Assembly (NCBI RefSeq): GCF_020509005.1
Contig: NC_063021.1
Coordinates: 2,914,001-2,978,000 of the forward strand
Source: Fulvia fulva
Taxonomy: Eukaryota > Ascomycota > Dothideomycetes > Mycosphaerellales > Mycosphaerellaceae
Direction of reading: 5' to 3'
DNA length: 64,000 bases
The notes beneath the pieces are model-generated. The model was given only the letters and a program-made list of their open reading frames with translations, ran no database searches and had not been told where the DNA came from. Positions within the stretch are counted from its first letter, which is position 1. Every line of letters starts with the position of its first letter. The position numbers and the translations under genes were made by a program. Positions 59,012 to 64,000 of the stretch are shown here, in pieces.

Positions 59012-62000
59012 GTCAATCTTACGGGTAATCGTAAAGGGACCTATATTCTTATAGTTAAGTTTCTTATAGGGCCTTCGAGTATAGATGTTTCTAGTATCTA
59101 GCTAAACCTTATCGCCGATCGCGTATCTTAGTATAGGCTTACGCTTATTCGCTACGGTATCTCCGTACCGCTCTTAGGTATATCTAAGCTATATAATATA
59201 GTATACGTTAACGTTCTCTATAAAAGTCGCGAAATCTTCTACGTACTACTTCGATAAGGCCTATACTTTCGGAAGCTTAGTACCGTTACCGCTCGTAGCC
59301 TAAGGTAACACCTCTATTCGAGGATTACGGCCTAGCGTTACGAAGAACGGTAATATACCTATAGTAGCGCTCTATTAATTATTTAGGGCAAACTCTACAA
59401 TAGGTAACTACTAGATCTAATCGTCCTACGTATAGTTAACGTACGCGCGTAGGTACTATTCTATAGCTTAGTTCGTACGTTCTAACTACCTATTAGTCTA
59501 AGGGTAAAAGGTAGTCGAGATCTTTATACGTATAGCTAGACGCGCTATTAGAGCCTTCTAGAATTAGCTTACCTACTAACTACTACGGTCTAATACTACC
59601 GTATCGAATAGGCCCTAATCCTTAATTACGTACTTTAATACGGCGTCGGCCGCTACCTTAGGGGTCAAATCTACTACGGGTATAAGATACTTTCTCTTAG
59701 TAAGTCTATAGGTTAGGGTGAGGATAGCGTTATACTTTACGCCCTTAGTACTATAACTATCCGGTAGCTCTACTACGTAATCGAGTACTACCTCCTTATA
59801 GGTACCCGAGGGTACGGGTAACTATCGGAGTATACCTTAGTACGTATTATAAAAAGCCTTAGATCATATATATAGGTTACAATTCTTAACGTACTTAGCG
59901 ATATCTACTACTAGACTAGACTAGTAGTACGTACGCGTAAGTAGGTCGACTATCTTCTTACGCCTAGGATACCTAGCTAATAGAGTATCGTAGTACCTCG
60001 CTATTAGCTCCGGACGAAGCTTATACGGTACGTATATACGTCCTTAGATCTTAATTAGGTCACCGTCTAACTTATAGTCGCTAAGCGAGATATAGCTAGA
60101 GCCTTCTAGGTTTTATAGTAAAGTACGAGCATTATCGTCTAGGGCCTTCTTAATACCGTACGCTAGCTCGTCTTTAGTATAGGCTTCCTCGATAAGTTCT
60201 TCGATAGAGGCCTCGTTTACTTCGAGTACGTAAAGTACTAATTAGTACTAGTCGGCCGTAGTACGCGGAGTAGTTATAGCTAATAGCTTTAAGCGCTTAC
60301 GTATATTAGGAGGGAGATTACGTAGCTTTAATATAGCTTACTACCTATGTTTTATATTATCCTTATTGTCTATATCTTGTCTACGGCGCGTAAGGCTATC
60401 GGGCTTTGTCCTAAGCTTACTAGAGCGATATTCTATCTAGAAGTCGAACCCGGACAGGAACTCGCTCTAGCGCGCTTATCGGCGGGTTAGCTACTTAGTC
60501 GTTTTAAACTACTCTAAGCCCTTATAGTCGGTAAGAACCTTAGAGGGAGCGCTTATTAGCTCCGGCCTCTATTCCTCGAACGCTCTAATAATAGCTATTA
60601 GCTCCTTATCGTAAATCTCGTAATTATATTCTACTAGGTTTATCTTTATCGAGTAGAATACGATAGGATACAATTCACCGTCCTCTCTAACCTAAGACAA
60701 TACGCTAGCTATATACCTATCTAAGGAATTAGTTTCTACGACGTAGGGCTTAGTAATATCAAAATGTACTAATACTAGGCGTTTATAGAATACTGCCTTT
60801 AGGGTCTCGAACGCACTTTAGTAGTCTAGGCTCTATACGAAGGGTTTACGATTCTTGAGTACGTTACCGCGTATAAGGTCGGTTAAAGGTATAACGATAC
60901 CGGTAAAGTTATTAACGAACCTCCTATAGAAGTTAGCTAGCCTAAGGAAGGACAGTACATTCTTTAAGCTCTATATAGTAGCCTAATCTATAATAGTCTA
61001 GACCTTAGATTCATCTATCTAAATGCCCTTATTAGTAATAATTAGTCCTAAGAACTTGACGCTCTTCTAGAAGAAGCGGTACTTATAGACGTCTATAGGA
61101 AGTCGAGCGTCAATTAGATACCTAATAATAGTACGTACGTGTTTTACGTATTCCTTAAATAAACTATACGTGAACACGATATAGTCGTCTAGGTATATAG
61201 ACACGAAGTCGTCTAGATGTCTATATAATACTTTGTTAATATATACCTAGAACGCGCTTAGTACGTTATAGAGACTAAATAGTACTTTAAGCTATTCGTA
61301 GGTACTAGATCGGGTAGTAAAGGCTGTCTTCTATTCGTCGCCTTTACGGATACGTAGCTCGTTAGATACTATAATAATGTCTAAGGTAGTAAACTACTAT
61401 ACGCCGCTTATATAAGCTAGGGTCTTACGGACTTAAGGTATCGGGTACCTATTCTTAACGGTGATAGCGTTAATAGCTCTATAGTCTACGTAGATACGGA
61501 GTCCTCTACCTAGCTTCTTAATAATAATGATAGGACTAGCGATCTAGGACGTAGAGCGTCGGATTTTACTAGCGACTTCTTCCTTATCGACGTAGGCTTT
61601 AGTTATATCGAGCTCTAGTTTCGATATAGAATAAGGACGTTTAAAAGGTAGCTTAGCGCCTTTAACGAATTTAATCGCTAAATCTGATTCGGGGCGATAG
61701 GGAGGTAGGCCTTTAGCGACAGACGGGTTAAATCCGTACTTTAGGTCCTTTAGCTATTAGGGTAGTAAGGATTCGACTTCTCGTATAGTCGCTTACTTCT
61801 TGTTTATATAGATAGCCTTGTCTTTAGCTAATATAGCACTTAGCCGTATACTAATGTCGTGAATAAGTTCCTTAGTCGTAGGCTCTAGCTTATAAGGGTT
61901 AAGAGTCTCTATTTCCTAAATAAGGTAACCTTCGTCTAGGTTTTCTTCGTAGGCTTCGCTAATCGTTATACTAGACACCTAGATATTAGGTTCTAGAGTC

Positions 62001-62078
62001 TATAAATAAGGGATAGCGTGCTATATACGAACCTTCGTACCGCCGATAGTCGTAGGGTAAGGATCGTAATAATCCGTA
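59012..62078 (-). pseudogene. Gypsy E pol: integrase, RNase H, RT
   Basis: In reverse order along the plus strand: integrase at about 59080-60250 (the NRQLERTN block with the catalytic Glu at 59480-59482, preceded by a YPxTNR stretch), RNase H at about 60480-60830, and RT at about 60950-61680. The RT active site is an unbroken YLDD at 61184-61195, unlike the YLDN of gypsy A and C. Other stops are RIP-type. The upstream part is cut at 62078 by a pogo insertion at TA. Confidence 0.88.
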
Positions 62079-62080
62079 TA

Positions 62081-62149
62081 ACGTGCTTTACTACCGAGCG
62101 GGCTATACTACCGAGCGGGCCACTTTTACTAAGAACTGTACCACTTCTA
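62081..62149 (+). repeat. Pogo left terminal inverted repeat
   Basis: acgtgctttactaccgag and onward. It matches the reverse complement of 63145-63213 except at a handful of transition sites. Confidence 0.92.
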
Positions 62150-62229
62150 TAGATATAGCTATATAACTACTATTATAGCGTATATTGTCTTTAAACGAGG
62201 CCAAACTGACCTTAGCTATCTAGGCCACG

Positions 62230-63110
62230 AAACGCGACGCGAAAATTACGAATCGACTTACTATAAAGGTATACGACGCGTCTCGAACTATACTAGAGTA
62301 TCAATTGAATAGACGACCTCCTCGGGGTGACTACGAGCCTAATTCGAAGAAGCTTATAGAGCTAGAAGAGAGGGTGATACTTGAGTATATACTCGAGCTA
62401 GATCTTAGAGGTTTCCCGCTATTAAAGGCTAGTATACGAGTAATAGCCGATTTATTACTATAAGAGAAGGGTCTTAAGCCCGCTAGTCTTTATTAGATAG
62501 ACAGGTTCATTAGGCGGCATCGTGAGCTAAAGGTTCGTATAATACGTAGATACGATCGTTAGCGAGCCCTAATAGAAGATCTAGACGTTATCGAGAAGTA
62601 GTTCTTACTTATACGTAATATAAAGGAGAAGTATAGCATCCTTAACTAGGACACCTATAACTTCGACGATATAGGGTTCGTAATAGGTATTATTACGTCT
62701 TAGAGCGTCGTTACGGGTTTAGAAAGGCGTGGTAGAAAGAGGAAGGTCGTTTAATAGGGTAATAGAGAGGGAGTAGAGAGATAGCGTATTAGATAGCTCT
62801 TATACGAAGCGGGATTAGTAAGCTACGTAAGTCTAACAAGGCCCTTATATAGCGGAAAGTACGAAAGCGTAAGTACATTTAGTCTAGAGGGTCTCTAACC
62901 TTCGATAAGGCGTCGTAATTGATACCTCTAGAGGATACTAGGAGGCAGAAAGTGAGTAGAGAGTCGCTAGATAGTGTTCGGCTAGTACTAAGGCTACGAC
63001 GCTATAAGTAATATAGCGAGTCGGGGCATAACGTACGTACCTATCAAGTAGACTCGCTAGATAGCGAAGAATCTGAAGAGGAATTGTCCTCCTAGTAACG
63101 ATTCTATAGG
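62230..63110 (+). pseudogene. Pogo transposase, internal deletion of the catalytic core
   Basis: The N-terminal HTH part (PPRGDYEPNSKK near 62318, LDLRGFPLLKA near 62398) and the first catalytic Asp (NFDD, 62665-62667) are readable. At about 62768 (aatagaga) sequence jumps compared with 8838 in the tandem units. The segment with the second and third Asp is missing and a C-terminal tail follows. The gene cannot make an active enzyme; mobilisation in trans would be required. Confidence 0.85.
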
Positions 63111-63144
63111 ATGTCGTCGTGTTAAGATACCGTCGTAATTAAAG

Positions 63145-63213
63145 TAGAAGTAGTATAGTTCTTAGTAAAAGTAGCCCGCTCGGTAGTATAGCCCGCTCGG
63201 TAGTAAAGTACGT
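63145..63213 (-). repeat. Pogo right terminal inverted repeat
   Basis: Reverse complement of the left terminus, again with the doubled ctaccgagcgggct motif (63172-63206). Confidence 0.92.
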
Positions 63214-63215
63214 TA

Positions 63216-64000
63216 GTACTTCTTAGTAAATATAAATATATTAGCTCTCTAGTCTAGTATAGGGTAGTACTTCTAGAACTAGGGTATACTAAACATAAAG
63301 TCGTAGTCGAGGTTAGTAACGAAGTAACTAACTTCCTCGATATAACCGTTTAGGTCGACCTTAGTCTTAATATATTCCGTAGCTTAACTAGATACTTTAG
63401 GGTTAGCTCCTAGGCCTATCTTCTAAGCCTAAGGTAGTCATATTCGTAAAAGATATTTCTTCGTAAACTTCGTATTATAAAATAGCGACTCGGTACCGGG
63501 ATCTATTAGAATACGTACTAGCTTACTACCCGCTACGCCTACTACTATAATATACGAGCTTCTTAGCGGAAGGTCTATTGTCTTTATAGTATATAGTATA
63601 ACCTCCGGACTAAAGATTACGGGGATGTTACTAATTACTATTTCCTACTATATAGAGTTCCTCTTTCCTCTATAACGGTAATATAATAAGGGCGTAACCT
63701 TAGGAGGTTCTAGTAGTACCGTCTTCGGAGGATTAGTACTAGGTGCGAGTATAGGCTACTATTTAGTACATATACGACTAGAGCCTAGGCTTCCCTCGAC
63801 TTAGTAGCCTTAAGCTCTACTAGTACGTCGCCGACCTAGATCGATATATTCTTCGTAGCGTTATTAGCGTCGCTACTAGTCTTCTTATACTTCTTAAAGG
63901 GACACTTAGGCGACTAGGCACCCTTATTATCACGGTGTAGCCCTACGGCCTACGGCCTTCGGGTTACGTAACTTCGTAAATATAACGTAACGCCTCGGCT
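63216..64000 (-). pseudogene. Gypsy E protease and gag 3' part (runs off the window)
   Basis: Gypsy E continues after the pogo insertion. In reverse, a retropepsin-type active site is readable as LIDPGTES (Asp at 63501-63503). A basic Lys-rich segment near 63840-63910 and a knuckle-like stretch near 63860-63960 mark the end of gag. RIP-type stops occur throughout. The 5' LTR must lie to the right of the window. Confidence 0.75.

Larger units (their letters stand above)
62081..63213 (+). mobile_element. Non-autonomous pogo/Fot1-type element (1,133 bp)
   Basis: 69-bp terminal inverted repeats (62081-62149 and 63145-63213), flanked by the TA dinucleotide on both sides (62079-62080 and 63214-63215), inserted in gypsy E. 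Each terminus holds two copies of ctaccgagcgggct spaced 16 bp apart. The interior keeps the transposase N-terminal half and a short C-terminal part. Confidence 0.93.

Overview
This window is gene-free, transposon-only DNA from a filamentous ascomycete fungus (Pezizomycotina-like; the species cannot be named from sequence alone). Two things point there. The element families are typical of such genomes: Ty3/gypsy chromoviruses, Tad1-like LINEs with (ATCT)n tails, a pogo/Fot1-type DNA transposon and a Ty1/copia element. Almost everything also carries saturated repeat-induced point mutation (RIP): CpA and TpG are nearly absent and replaced by TpA, while CpG survives. Stops therefore sit where CAG, CAA or TGG codons should be, ATG has become ATA, and zinc-ligand Cys and His codons have become Tyr. 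No intact host gene, tRNA or rRNA was found.

Layout. (1) 27-33614: three head-to-tail copies of an 11,196-bp composite unit; bases 1-26 are the tail of a further copy to the left. Each unit is a layered insertion product: the 3' part of a LINE (LINE A) split by a full-length chromovirus (gypsy A, 184-bp LTRs, TSD gtaga), then a truncated pogo transposase gene, then the 3' end of an opposite-strand chromovirus (gypsy D), then the first 1,077 bp of another LINE (LINE B). (2) 33615-36096: the rest of LINE B, only lightly mutated and CpG-poor; the array ends inside this element. LINE B is flanked by a 14-bp TSD that rejoins the two halves of gypsy D. (3) 36111-36909: the rest of gypsy D, interrupted by gypsy C (36910-43520). 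(4) 43521-56967: a 5'-truncated plus-strand LINE carrying two later insertions, a young copia element (44145-48873, 218-bp LTRs, TSD tatta) and a full minus-strand LINE (51734-56879, 14-bp TSD). The two LINEs form a large inverted repeat. (5) 56968-64000: a second chromovirus family (gypsy E, minus strand, running off the right edge), interrupted by an internally deleted relative (gypsy F, 57390-59006, TSD tctac) and by a non-autonomous pogo element (62081-63213, TA target).

The elements form no pathway together; the window is a stratigraphic record of nested insertion, RIP, tandem amplification and renewed insertion. The most informative signals are the drop in RIP damage within the last copy of the tandem repeat, the contrast between CpG-rich RIP-saturated DNA and CpG-avoiding young elements, and the target duplications that order the events.
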